A stretch of 15,231 nucleotides of DNA from CAZBWE01 sp964440735 (GCA_964440735.1 CAYTTK010000064.1:1-15231), one strand, 5' to 3'; shown: positions 8,334 to 14,155, counted from the first letter of the stretch. Numbers and translations: made by a program. The notes: generated by a model from the letters alone, not told the origin.

Positions 8334-8390
8334 CTGCGATAGGCGGGCAGTATCTATTCCGCAGTAGCCGAGCACAAAGCGATTTTTCCC

Positions 8391-8418
8391 TTGACATTTC
8401 GCAGGTAAGGTCTATAAT
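8391..8418 (+). promoter_or_regulatory. consensus sigma70 promoter for the 8571 gene
   Basis: TTGACA (8391-8396) and TATAAT (8413-8418) are both perfect, with a 16-base spacer. The predicted start near 8425 gives a leader of about 146 bases before the 8571 ATG. It starts 58 bases after the stop of the 7584 gene. Confidence 0.75.
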
Positions 8419-8422
8419 AAAT

Positions 8423-8445
8423 ATTGGAATAGCGGTATATCCAAT
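8423..8445 (+). promoter_or_regulatory. inverted repeat over the predicted transcription start
   Basis: ATTGGA (8423-8428) and TCCAAT (8440-8445) are perfect complements around an 11-base loop (ATAGCGGTATA), whose ATA/TAT ends may extend the stem. Its position at +1 of a consensus promoter fits either an operator or a 5'-end stem-loop of the transcript. Function is inference. Confidence 0.4.
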
Positions 8446-8507
8446 AAGGCGTTCAAAAGAAGGAGCGGCCCTTACTAATTCCCACACGGATGGCTGAATA
8501 GGCTGAT

Positions 8508-8548
8508 AACTGGTTACCAGTAACCATTTAACCAGTTACCAGTTACCC
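8508..8548. repeat. GTTACCAGTTACC-type repeat hairpin in the leader of the 8571 gene
   Basis: AACTGGTTA (8508-8516) is the exact reverse complement of TAACCAGTT (8529-8537). A smaller palindrome GGTTAC-CA-GTAACC sits inside the left half, and the unit ACCAGTT is then repeated. It lies between the promoter and the ribosome site, so the mRNA leader would fold here. Confidence 0.6.
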
Positions 8549-8570
8549 TTTTATAACGGAGAAGGAGTTG

Positions 8571-9491
8571 ATGAAAGGCAAGTCATTTATCGCTTTGGTG
8601 GTATTGTTTCTGTGCACCTGCCCCGTATCCGCTGGAATAGTCCACTTTAGAGACGGCTTGACACATGACATCGACTACTTCATCGGCGATGATGTATATG
8701 TGGACTATCAGACGCCTTATATGTACACAGCAATAAATTGGTTGGATGGTAAAAGCTCTGGCGGAATTCTGTGCGGGTATAACCATAGCAGGATAAATAT
8801 CCCGGGCGGCAGCATACACACGCTTTACAGTTATGATTCTAGCCAAGTAAATATTTCAAGTGGCTCAATAGGTTACCGTCTTTACAGCAACGGTTCCAGC
8901 CAGGTAAATATCTCAGGTGGCTCAATAAATAGTATTTTCAGCCGCCATTCCAGCCGGGTAGATATCTCGGGCGGCTCAATATGGGACCGGCTTTGCAGCT
9001 GGGAAGTCAGCCAAGTAGATATCACCGGCGGTGATATAGACGTGCTTTACAGCGGCGATTCTAGCCGGGTAAATATTTCCGGCGGTTCAATATGGGATCT
9101 TCGCAGCTTCTATACTAGTCAAGTAAATATCTCCGGCGGTTCAATATGGAGTAATATTCACAGCAACGCTCACAGCCATGTGGATATCACCGGTGGCATA
9201 GTAGTCGGCTTTTTGAGACCATCTGACACGAGTCAGATACAAATATTCGGCTATGATTTCGAAGTTGATGGCCAGCCCTTTGGTTATGGAGAAATCACCA
9301 GTATTTGTGGTGTCTGGCCCGAGCGAGATCCTATCAGGCATCTGACCGGCACGCTTCTAAGCGGAGAGCTAATTGATAGCGATTTTCGTATTGGATATAA
9401 CGCCAAAATCATTCTGACGATTCCTGAGCCGGCCTCCGCGATTATGTTAGGTTTGGGAAGTTTAATATTTTCCCTATGGCGCAGGCGTTGA
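8571..9491 (+). CDS. PEP-CTERM protein with eight beta-solenoid coils
   Basis: The product has 306 residues. A signal peptide (about 1-21, ending CTCPVSA) is followed by a short domain, then residues 75-222 form eight tandem units of 18 or 19 residues built on V-[ND]-I-S-G-G-S-I followed by a variable L-Y-S segment and S-S-[QR]. This is the pattern of a small beta-solenoid with one coil per unit. The C-terminus is a PEP-CTERM tail: P285-E286-P287, a hydrophobic helix, then W-R-R-R. The protein is therefore exported and sorted to the surface by an exosortase system. I chose ATG 8571 because GGAG lies 9 bases upstream; the TTG at 8568 abuts AAGGAG and is unlikely. It has its own consensus promoter. 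The ligand and role are unknown. Confidence 0.85.
   Translation: MKGKSFIALVVLFLCTCPVSAGIVHFRDGLTHDIDYFIGDDVYVDYQTPYMYTAINWLDGKSSGGILCGYNHSRINIPGGSIHTLYSYDSSQVNISSGSIGYRLYSNGSSQVNISGGSINSIFSRHSSRVDISGGSIWDRLCSWEVSQVDITGGDIDVLYSGDSSRVNISGGSIWDLRSFYTSQVNISGGSIWSNIHSNAHSHVDITGGIVVGFLRPSDTSQIQIFGYDFEVDGQPFGYGEITSICGVWPERDPIRHLTGTLLSGELIDSDFRIGYNAKIILTIPEPASAIMLGLGSLIFSLWRRR
8793..9236 (+). repeat. eight degenerate tandem units inside the 8571 gene
   Basis: The units code for 18, 19, 18, 19, 18, 18, 19 and 19 residues. At DNA level the recurring core is AGCC(A/G)(A/G)GTA(A/G)ATAT(C/T)(T/A)C followed by GG(C/T)GG(C/T)TCAATA. They have diverged enough that they look like an old internal expansion rather than fresh slippage. 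Confidence 0.8.
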
Positions 9492-9495
9492 TTGA

Positions 9496-9579
9496 GATTT
9501 GCTTCGGCGAGGCAAGCCCGCGACGGTTTTGCTGCTCGGCTTAGGTGAACTAATGCTGAGAAAAAGGCACGATGGATAA
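9496..9579 (+). pseudogene. relic C-terminal tail of another PEP-CTERM gene
   Basis: Starting 4 bases after the 8571 gene's stop, in a different frame, 27 codons read PATVLLLGLGELMLRKRHDG at their end, followed by TAA (9577-9579). This is a PEP-CTERM tail in all respects except that the P-E-P has become G-K-P. There is no start codon or body, so it is a remnant. It may mark a tandem PEP-CTERM gene lost by deletion, or an exchange of 3' ends. The DNA encoding it does not resemble the functional tail at 9420-9488 closely enough to be a simple recent duplication. Confidence 0.6.
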
Positions 9580-9581
9580 TA

Positions 9582-9600
9582 GATGACGGACGAGGGACGA
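9582..9600 (+). repeat. GGACGAGGGACGA-type dispersed repeat, copy 1
   Basis: The copy reads GATGACGGACGAGGGACGA. A related copy, GGACGAGGGATGA with an upstream GAGATGACAG, lies at 9940-9965, directly before the HNH gene. The two copies bracket the terminator candidate and the AT-rich block. Confidence 0.5.
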
Positions 9601-9612
9601 TTGCCAATATAG

Positions 9613-9671
9613 ACAGGACTGGGTTTGTGCATATCTTTACCGCTCTTGCTAAATACCAGTCCTGTTCTTTT
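9613..9671 (+). terminator. long-loop hairpin terminator candidate
   Basis: ACAGGACTGG (9613-9622) and CCAGTCCTGT (9656-9665) are perfect 10-base complements separated by 33 bases and followed by TCTTTT. It lies 122 bases after the 8571 stop. The stem and T-rich tail fit a rho-independent terminator, though the loop is unusually long. Confidence 0.5.
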
Positions 9672-9905
9672 ATGCGAACAAAAATAACATAACAAAGAAT
9701 AAAAATCAGTGTTTTTAAGAGTTAAAATAGGCAAAATTTCGGTGAATTTTCAACCAAAAACGTAGGTAGTTGCGCGCAAAAATCCCAATTTTTAAAATTT
9801 TTTTTATTCCTTCTCAAATAAGCACTTACGTCAATTGCACTTCTTAAAAATTACTCAAAATTCGTTACTTTTGCGCAAGTTCAACCAATAGTGGGGGGAG
9901 ATATT
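9672..9905 (+). other. AT-rich non-coding block
   Basis: I see no gene here. The block is strongly AT-rich, holds T/A runs (9791-9808), the palindromic TTGCGCGCAA at 9769-9778, a second TTGCGCAA at 9871-9878, and ends in GGGGGGAG (9893-9900), a purine tract placed as a ribosome site before the aborted ATG at 9906. It looks like the intact upstream region of a lost gene. Confidence 0.4.
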
Positions 9906-9926
9906 ATGAAGGCAAGAGGAGGATAA
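9906..9926 (+). pseudogene. aborted start reading M-K-A-R-G-G-stop (possible prepilin-gene relic)
   Basis: The ATG is preceded at 5 bases by GGGGGGAG and reads MKARGG then TAA. MK-x-R-G is the usual basic start of prepilin-type proteins (MKxRGFTLIELL), which are numerous in planctomycetes. Just after this point the DNA turns into the GGACGAGGGATGA repeat. The resemblance covers five residues only, so the family assignment is inference. It could instead be a leader peptide. Confidence 0.3.
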
Positions 9927-9939
9927 AAGAGAAACGAGA

Positions 9940-9965
9940 GATGACAGAAAGTGGACGAGGGATGA
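9940..9965 (+). repeat. GGACGAGGGATGA-type dispersed repeat, copy 2
   Basis: This copy ends five bases before the ATG of the HNH gene, and its GAGGG (9957-9961) serves as the only visible Shine-Dalgarno for it, 8 bases upstream. Confidence 0.5.
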
Positions 9966-9969
9966 AAAA

Positions 9970-10716
9970 ATGGGGTTTTTGGAAATTCGCAATCAGCAGT
10001 GGGAAGCTCTAATAAAGCTATGCAAGAATTGTCGCTCTGCGATGCAGGGCTTCTGCCTGAGCCGGCCCATTCTTATTTGTAGCAACAAATTCGGCTGTGA
10101 AGGAAAACTTTACGTTGTCGAGCCAAAATCCAGCTGCCGAAATTTTCAGCCAGAAAGGACATTCTCATGCCGACAAGAAAAAACCCTGCGTTATTTTGAA
10201 GATGTCAGGTATGTCCCGCTGACGCAGGGTAAGTTTGCAATTGTAGATGCAGAAGATTACAACTGGCTCAGCCGGTATGATTGGTGTGCCACGAAAAGCA
10301 GACAGACTTATTACGCGCACCGGTATAGCAATGGTACAATATTATCTATGCATCGAGAGATTATGCGGGCGCCGAAAGGCCTGATATGCGACCATAAAAA
10401 TCACAATGGTCTTGATAACCGAAAAAGCAATCTTAGGTTTTGTACGAGAAAGCAAAATGCTCGTAATCGGCAAGCCCGGACGGGTTGTACATCAGGATAC
10501 AAAGGAGTGTACTGGTGTAAGATATATAAAAAATGGCGCGTTCGGATTTGTTTTAACCGCAAGCGGATACATCTTGGCAACTTTTTCGATGAGATAAAGG
10601 CGGCTTTGGCCTATGATGATAAAGCTGCTGAGCTGTTCAGTGATTTTGCATATCTGAACTTCCCGGAAAGAATCGAGCTGCGAAACTGGCTCAGAAGGAT
10701 TGTATTGTCTGCATGA
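9970..10716 (+). CDS. free-standing HNH endonuclease with AP2 DNA-binding domain
   Basis: The product has 248 residues. The N-terminal region (1-70) is Cys-rich (C18, C21, C29, C37, C43, C56, C67) and may bind zinc. Residues 81-105 (YVPLTQGKFAIVDAEDYNWL) are the typical entry to HNH_3/NUMOD-type homing endonucleases. The HNH core spans about 126-165, with SMHREIM then ICDHKNHNGLDNRKSNLRFC, giving H128, H142/H145 and N150/N154. Residues 176-232 are an AP2 domain: G-Y-K-G-V-Y-W, K-W-R-V-R-I, H-L-G-N-F, A-A-L-A-Y-D, and Y-L-N-F-P. Such proteins nick or cut a target and promote spread of the element that carries them. The ATG at 9970 has GAGGG 8 bases upstream. Relics on both sides (9906-9926 and 10748-10915) suggest insertion into degenerate DNA. 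No intron or intein is apparent. Confidence 0.85.
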   Translation: MGFLEIRNQQWEALIKLCKNCRSAMQGFCLSRPILICSNKFGCEGKLYVVEPKSSCRNFQPERTFSCRQEKTLRYFEDVRYVPLTQGKFAIVDAEDYNWLSRYDWCATKSRQTYYAHRYSNGTILSMHREIMRAPKGLICDHKNHNGLDNRKSNLRFCTRKQNARNRQARTGCTSGYKGVYWCKIYKKWRVRICFNRKRIHLGNFFDEIKAALAYDDKAAELFSDFAYLNFPERIELRNWLRRIVLSA

Positions 10717-10747
10717 GCAAACATATCAATGAGCAGTATTAATTTAA

Positions 10748-10915
10748 GGATTTTACTCAGAAGTGCTTTCCCTTACCGGCACGCAGGTCAGCAACATCGA
10801 GCCGCTAAAGAACTTAACGAGCTTAGAGGAGCTTCACTTTGACGGTCGAAATGTATCTGTTGAACAGGAGGCCGAATTATTAGAGGCCTTGCCAAAGCTG
10901 AATACTTATCATTAA
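10748..10915 (+). pseudogene. C-terminal fragment of a leucine-rich-repeat gene
   Basis: Between an in-frame TAA (10745-10747) and TAA at 10913-10915, 55 codons read as LRR sequence: L-S-L-T-G-T-Q-V-S-N-I-E-P-L-K-N-L-T-S-L, then L-E-E-L-H-F and a capping tail LLEALPKLNTYH. It includes one full 22-24 residue repeat of the bacterial type (L..T.VSNI.PLKNLTSLEEL) plus an end cap. There is no start codon with a ribosome site, so this is the 3' remnant of a longer gene. It starts 31 bases after the HNH gene's stop. Confidence 0.65.
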
Positions 10916-10937
10916 CCAGCCAGAAACCGCCAGGCAA

Positions 10938-10961
10938 CCCTATACCGCTTCTGGTATAGGG
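10938..10961. repeat. perfect 9-bp hairpin next to the left direct repeat
   Basis: CCCTATACC (10938-10946), loop GCTTCT, GGTATAGGG (10953-10961). There is no T-run on either side, so it is not a standard terminator. Its last base is the first base of the 22-bp direct repeat, so it may be an accessory structure of the recombination site. Confidence 0.6.
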
Positions 10962-10982
10962 CAAAATCCTCGAACTCCTCGC
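10961..10982 (+). repeat. 22-bp direct repeat, left copy (candidate att site)
   Basis: It starts GCAAAATCCT and ends GAACTCCTCGC. It is identical to 11898-11919, and the flanks differ on both sides. It lies 47 bases before the recombinase start codon. Confidence 0.75.
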
Positions 10983-11029
10983 GGAAGAAAAAGTTCCCTA
11001 ACAATCTTGATAAACATTTTGATATTTTT

Positions 11030-11881
11030 ATGTTTATGGCGATAATTGACAACATGAAATCGGACGAAAAAAGGACACTTTTTACTGAGGTACTTTCTGA
11101 TTACTATGAATATATTAAATGCTACTCCGATTCCACACAGAAAGTCTATAGGTCAAGGTTCAGTCATTTCTTAAAGAACGGTGCACCGAAATACGTTCAA
11201 AACATCACCAGTAAACATATTAATCGATACAAGAACTATCTCATTAAATCTGGTGTAAAGAGACAAACCGTCAATGGATATTTTGCTGTAATCAACAACT
11301 TTTTTCGATGGTTTTACGATACCTATGAATTCGAAGGTTTACCAACTAATATTAGTTACCTTAAACAAGAGCCACCTGAAAGAAGATTCATAACTAAAAC
11401 CGAATACGAGCTTCTTTTATTGTTTAATTCTGGTGTAGATAAAGATGTCGTACAATTCTTGGCAAATACTGGGCTGCGAAGTTCTGAGTTCCTCAACCTC
11501 AAAGCAAATGATTATAAAGGTAATTACCTGTATATACGTAAGGATAAGAGATCAATAGCACGGCGTATCCCACTGAACAGAACAACAAAATCTATTCTCA
11601 ATCGCTACATTAACCGTCTAGACAACACTATAAAATTGGCAAAGAGAAAGTACCGCAAGTGGCTGTTGCGTCTTTGCAACAGATCGGCGCGAAGAGCACA
11701 TATTGAAAAGTTCTCACCTCGGAGCCTAAGGCTATTTTTTGCCAGCCGATTATACGAAGAAGGAGTTCCAGTTGAAAAGATCTCAAATCTATTAGGTCTC
11801 AAACACGTAATTTCTTCTGAAATATATCACCAAACTTCCGAAATGGGTCTTGGAGGTCTTACTGATTGCCTTGATAAATAA
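11030..11881 (+). CDS. tyrosine recombinase / phage-type integrase, catalytic box altered
   Basis: The product has 283 residues. The N-terminal half (about 14-105) is a SAM-like core-binding domain (DYYEYIKCYSDSTQKVYRSR, then RQTVNGYFAVINNFFRWF). The C-terminal half is the catalytic domain: R150 in ANTGLRSSEFLNL, a beta-hairpin lysine (K171 or K173) in YIRKDKRSIARRIPL, box II SPRSLRLFFASRLYEEGV, box III ISNLLGLKHVISSEIYHQ with the nucleophile Y266. It differs from the family at two places. The box II H-x-x-R is R231-S-L-R234, and the His/Trp of LGH is L257. Length and architecture match small XerC/D-like or phage integrases. The ATG at 11030 has no good Shine-Dalgarno; ATG 11036 is an alternative. 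It lies inside the 22-bp direct repeats. Confidence 0.85.
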   Translation: MFMAIIDNMKSDEKRTLFTEVLSDYYEYIKCYSDSTQKVYRSRFSHFLKNGAPKYVQNITSKHINRYKNYLIKSGVKRQTVNGYFAVINNFFRWFYDTYEFEGLPTNISYLKQEPPERRFITKTEYELLLLFNSGVDKDVVQFLANTGLRSSEFLNLKANDYKGNYLYIRKDKRSIARRIPLNRTTKSILNRYINRLDNTIKLAKRKYRKWLLRLCNRSARRAHIEKFSPRSLRLFFASRLYEEGVPVEKISNLLGLKHVISSEIYHQTSEMGLGGLTDCLDK

Positions 11882-11897
11882 AATCCCGTCATATCTA

Positions 11898-11919
11898 GCA
11901 AAATCCTCGAACTCCTCGC
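11898..11919 (+). repeat. 22-bp direct repeat, right copy (candidate att site)
   Basis: This is identical to 10961-10982 and starts 17 bases after the recombinase stop. In the recombinase frame, just past its stop, it reads K-I-L-E-L-L-A, continuing to N-Q-G-K-R-stop. The left copy has K-I-L-E-L-L-A too, followed by E-E-K-V-P-stop. Confidence 0.75.
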
Positions 11920-11964
11920 AAACCAGGGTAAACGATGAAAATCAGTAATGGTCTAACCCAAAGT

Positions 11965-11981
11965 GGTGAGCTTGTCGAACT
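11965..11981. repeat. short GAGCTTGTCGAAC dispersed repeat
   Basis: TGGTGAGCTTGTCGAAC is related to the repeats at 220-248 and 15152-15170. It lies in the 124-base gap between the recombinase and the TPR gene, both of which read toward it. Confidence 0.4.
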
Positions 11982-12005
11982 AAAAAAATGAGATATGCAG
12001 TCCGT

Positions 12006-13268
12006 TTACTTGATTAGGTTTTTCAGCTTTTCCTTTACTCTGTTTTCGTCTGCAATAAGTTCTATGGCCTTGTAGTTTTGTATAGAACGCCTGTAGTATT
12101 CCCCGGCCTGTTCATCTTTATCTTGTGCTGCTTTCACGTCACCCATATACTCGAACGTCTGAGCAAGACGAAATATATCATTGCCCTTTTTCAGAAGAAA
12201 CTCCGCTTGTTCAAGGCACGACTCAGCTTTGGAATACTGCTTTTGGAGATAATATACATTCCCAAGTTCCATTTGAGCGATACCTGTTCCAACGGCAGAG
12301 CCGGACTTTGTGTAAAAGAAACTGGCTTTCTGTAGCATATCGATTGCCTTGTCATACTCCTTCAGTCTTTTATGTACCAGGGCCAAATTGAAATTGCAGT
12401 TGCCCTGTCCGTGCCAGTCGTTTGTGTTTGCGTAATGTTGGGCGGCTAACTCGTATTTCTCTTTTGCCTTTGCATCATCGCCTTGCGCCGAGAAAACGTT
12501 TCCGAGCAGCTTCAGACAATCCGCCATGCCCTTTTCATCTTCTGCTTTCTTATATATCTCAAGCGCCTCGGTAGCAGCCGTATTTGCATCCGGGATTTTA
12601 CGTGTTCTATAATAAACTTCGCCTATCTCAAAAAGTACACGTGCTTTCTCCAGTTCTTCACCGTGTTCTTTAATCACTTCCAGCAGTTGCTTACACGCCT
12701 GCAGGCTTCTTTTGAAATCTCCGTAGCGATAAGCGCAATTGCTCAGATAAAACAAGCTTTGTTTCAGCAGGTTATTGTTGTTCTCCTGCTTTGAGGCAAG
12801 CACAGCTCTCTCCAGGTATAAAAAGCAGGCAGCAAAATCACTGCTTATATCTGAAATCCCGGCCAATAGAAACAATATGTGTGCCTTGTTCAGACTGTTT
12901 TTTTCCGCTGTGCTCAGGCCGAAGTCGCAGTAATCATTCGCTGCCTTTATATTCTTTGACCCATATAGGTGCAGCGAGGCCAACACTATAGAATACTCCA
13001 CGGCTTCTGTGGGAGACATTTGCCTGAGCTCTTCGCAGACGTTTTTGTGAGACATTTGCATATATTGCACAACTTTCTGCCTGTCCGGAACAAAGTTTGG
13101 TTCTCCGTTACCAAGAGCTTTGTCTGAGCCGAATACCAGAAATATAAAAGCTAACAGCAGTCCTGTGCATATACGTCTCGCTTTGATGCTGAGAGACCGT
13201 TTGCCGATATCGTCTGAATTGTATTGCATTACCTTACAGTCACTTTTTACTACCGTTCTTATAAGCAT
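12006..13268 (-). CDS. TPR-repeat protein with N-terminal membrane/signal segment
   Basis: With the ATG at 13268 the product has 420 residues. A basic stretch (KARR) and a hydrophobic segment (about 33-47, CTGLLLAFIFLVFG) act as an uncleaved anchor or signal peptide, placing the rest outside the cytoplasm. From about 105 to 410 run tandem tetratricopeptide repeats with alternating helix pairs; clear units include GMADCLKLLGNVFSAQGDDA, YDKAIDMLQKASFFY, AQMELGNVYYLQKQYSKAES and TFEYMGDVKAAQDKDEQAGE. TPR arrays are protein-protein scaffolds and the partner is unknown. I prefer ATG 13268 to the TTG at 13274 because AAGGG lies 6 bases before it. The gene has a strong promoter at 13378-13406 and a leader of about 100 bases. 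Confidence 0.85.
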   Translation of the reverse strand: MLIRTVVKSDCKVMQYNSDDIGKRSLSIKARRICTGLLLAFIFLVFGSDKALGNGEPNFVPDRQKVVQYMQMSHKNVCEELRQMSPTEAVEYSIVLASLHLYGSKNIKAANDYCDFGLSTAEKNSLNKAHILFLLAGISDISSDFAACFLYLERAVLASKQENNNNLLKQSLFYLSNCAYRYGDFKRSLQACKQLLEVIKEHGEELEKARVLFEIGEVYYRTRKIPDANTAATEALEIYKKAEDEKGMADCLKLLGNVFSAQGDDAKAKEKYELAAQHYANTNDWHGQGNCNFNLALVHKRLKEYDKAIDMLQKASFFYTKSGSAVGTGIAQMELGNVYYLQKQYSKAESCLEQAEFLLKKGNDIFRLAQTFEYMGDVKAAQDKDEQAGEYYRRSIQNYKAIELIADENRVKEKLKNLIK

Positions 13269-13377
13269 TCGCAACCCTTCACTATACAGATAATGGTCTC
13301 CACTAAAGGATACGCAATGGCACCCGTAATTTCTTCTTTAGCTGTCTTTGGCAGGATAACAAAAATCAATTATCTGG

Positions 13378-13406
13378 ATTATATCACAAGCCGTTTAAAA
13401 TTTCAA
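13378..13406 (-). promoter_or_regulatory. extended -10 promoter for the TPR gene
   Basis: On the minus strand TTGAAA (13406-13401) and TATAAT (13383-13378) are 17 bases apart, with TGA directly before the -10 (the extended TGn form). Just downstream, CAGATAA and TTATCCTG can pair with one bulge across the predicted start. Confidence 0.65.
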
Positions 13407-13466
13407 GCGGTAATGAATGCTGAGCGCACCGTTTTATGATTGGTGGGTGGTGCCCAACTTACACTT

Positions 13467-14155
13467 TTATGCTTGTTCTGCGATAGGAGCTTTCGCCTTT
13501 TTGTGCTCGCGGAGGTGCAATTTGATATCCAGCAGGATTTTGCCAACTACAAGCACTATCAGCAGCGCCACCGGCGAGCCGATTATCATTGTAAAAAAAC
13601 CGCCGCCTAATATAGCGATGTGCATAACGACAATGCGTGCGTAGGGCTTGCCCATAAGCTCGCCCGGCTTGGCGGTCGCGTATTCGCCTTTTAGCAGATA
13701 ATTATATACAAAGGATACGCCGTGACTGATAAATAAGGCGAGGATTGCGAGCTTCATCTGTGGCGGAATCGTTAAAAACATCTGCCTTATGACATTAATC
13801 AGCAGTTGAAGAAAGACAAAAAAGCATGGCCAGGCCTTTCCGCCGATAGACGCGACTTCGGCTTTTTTGGCAAAGGCCAGTATAAAGAAGCCATGAACCG
13901 CCATAAATCCGCCGTAGTGAACCACGAAAAAAGGTATGAGGAATAGTTTGAATATGTGCTCTGCAGGGTGCTTTACTTTCGCGGTAGCAATTTTCAGGAT
14001 GTTGTAGAATCCGATAGCAAGGTTTTCCGACCAGTATAACAGAATTATGTAAAAGGCATCCCACCTGAGAAAGCAGACTCCCCACAACGGCAGCGATTTG
14101 CCGCCACAAGAGTAATTACCGGTATGCTGGTCAAATCCTTCTTTGAAAGTTTCAT
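13467..14155 (-). CDS. DUF6498-like membrane protein, apparent 1-base frameshift near N-terminus
   Basis: The main frame (from 14093 down to 13467) encodes about 208 residues: PLWGVCFLRWDAF, LLYWSENLAIGFYNILK, PFFVVHYGGFMAVHGFF, LFISHGVSFVYNYL, then a GSPVALLIVLVVGKILLD helix and a Lys-rich tail. The YWSEN, VHYG and SHG blocks fit the DUF6498 family of polytopic membrane proteins of unknown role. In the same frame the sequence further upstream is soluble, ATG-less and unlike the family. In the neighbouring frame an ATG at 14155 reads MKLSKKDLTSIPVITLVAAN up to 14096. Adding one base between 14095 and 14094 turns CGCTG into CTGCTG and joins them as AAN-LL-PLWGV, the expected first membrane helix. 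The intact protein would have about 229 residues. The cause could be a real mutation or an assembly error. Confidence 0.75.

Larger units (their letters stand above)
10961..11919 (+). mobile_element. putative recombinase-only insertion bounded by direct repeats
   Basis: A perfect 22-bp repeat brackets one gene, a tyrosine recombinase, giving a unit of 959 bp including both repeats. Integrase elements leave identical core sites (attL, attR) at their ends, so this arrangement fits a minimal integrated element. The unit is AT-richer than its neighbours. No cargo gene, excisionase or inverted terminal repeat is visible. An alternative is a repeat-mediated duplication unrelated to the recombinase. 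Confidence 0.5.

Noticed and set aside
8568..8570. TTG as start of the solenoid PEP-CTERM gene
   Set aside because: It directly abuts AAGGAG, leaving no spacing. The ATG at 8571 has GGAG 9 bases upstream.
8793..9236. Tandem repeats as a possible CRISPR array
   Set aside because: The units are protein-coding, in frame, degenerate and 54-57 bases long with no constant repeat or unique spacers.
5308..9607. Many other long open frames opposite dxs, the beta-helix gene and the TPR gene
   Set aside because: They are antisense or out-of-frame shadows of genes whose protein families are clear.
9613..9665. Long-loop inverted repeat as an integron attC site
   Set aside because: The typical GTTRRRY/RYYYAAC core sites are absent, no integron integrase is adjacent, and the T-rich 3' end fits a terminator better.
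13442..13458. GGTGGGTGGTGCCCAAC downstream of the DUF6498-like gene as a terminator
   Set aside because: The stem would be only four base pairs and no T-run follows. It may be another dispersed repeat, but I see no second copy here.
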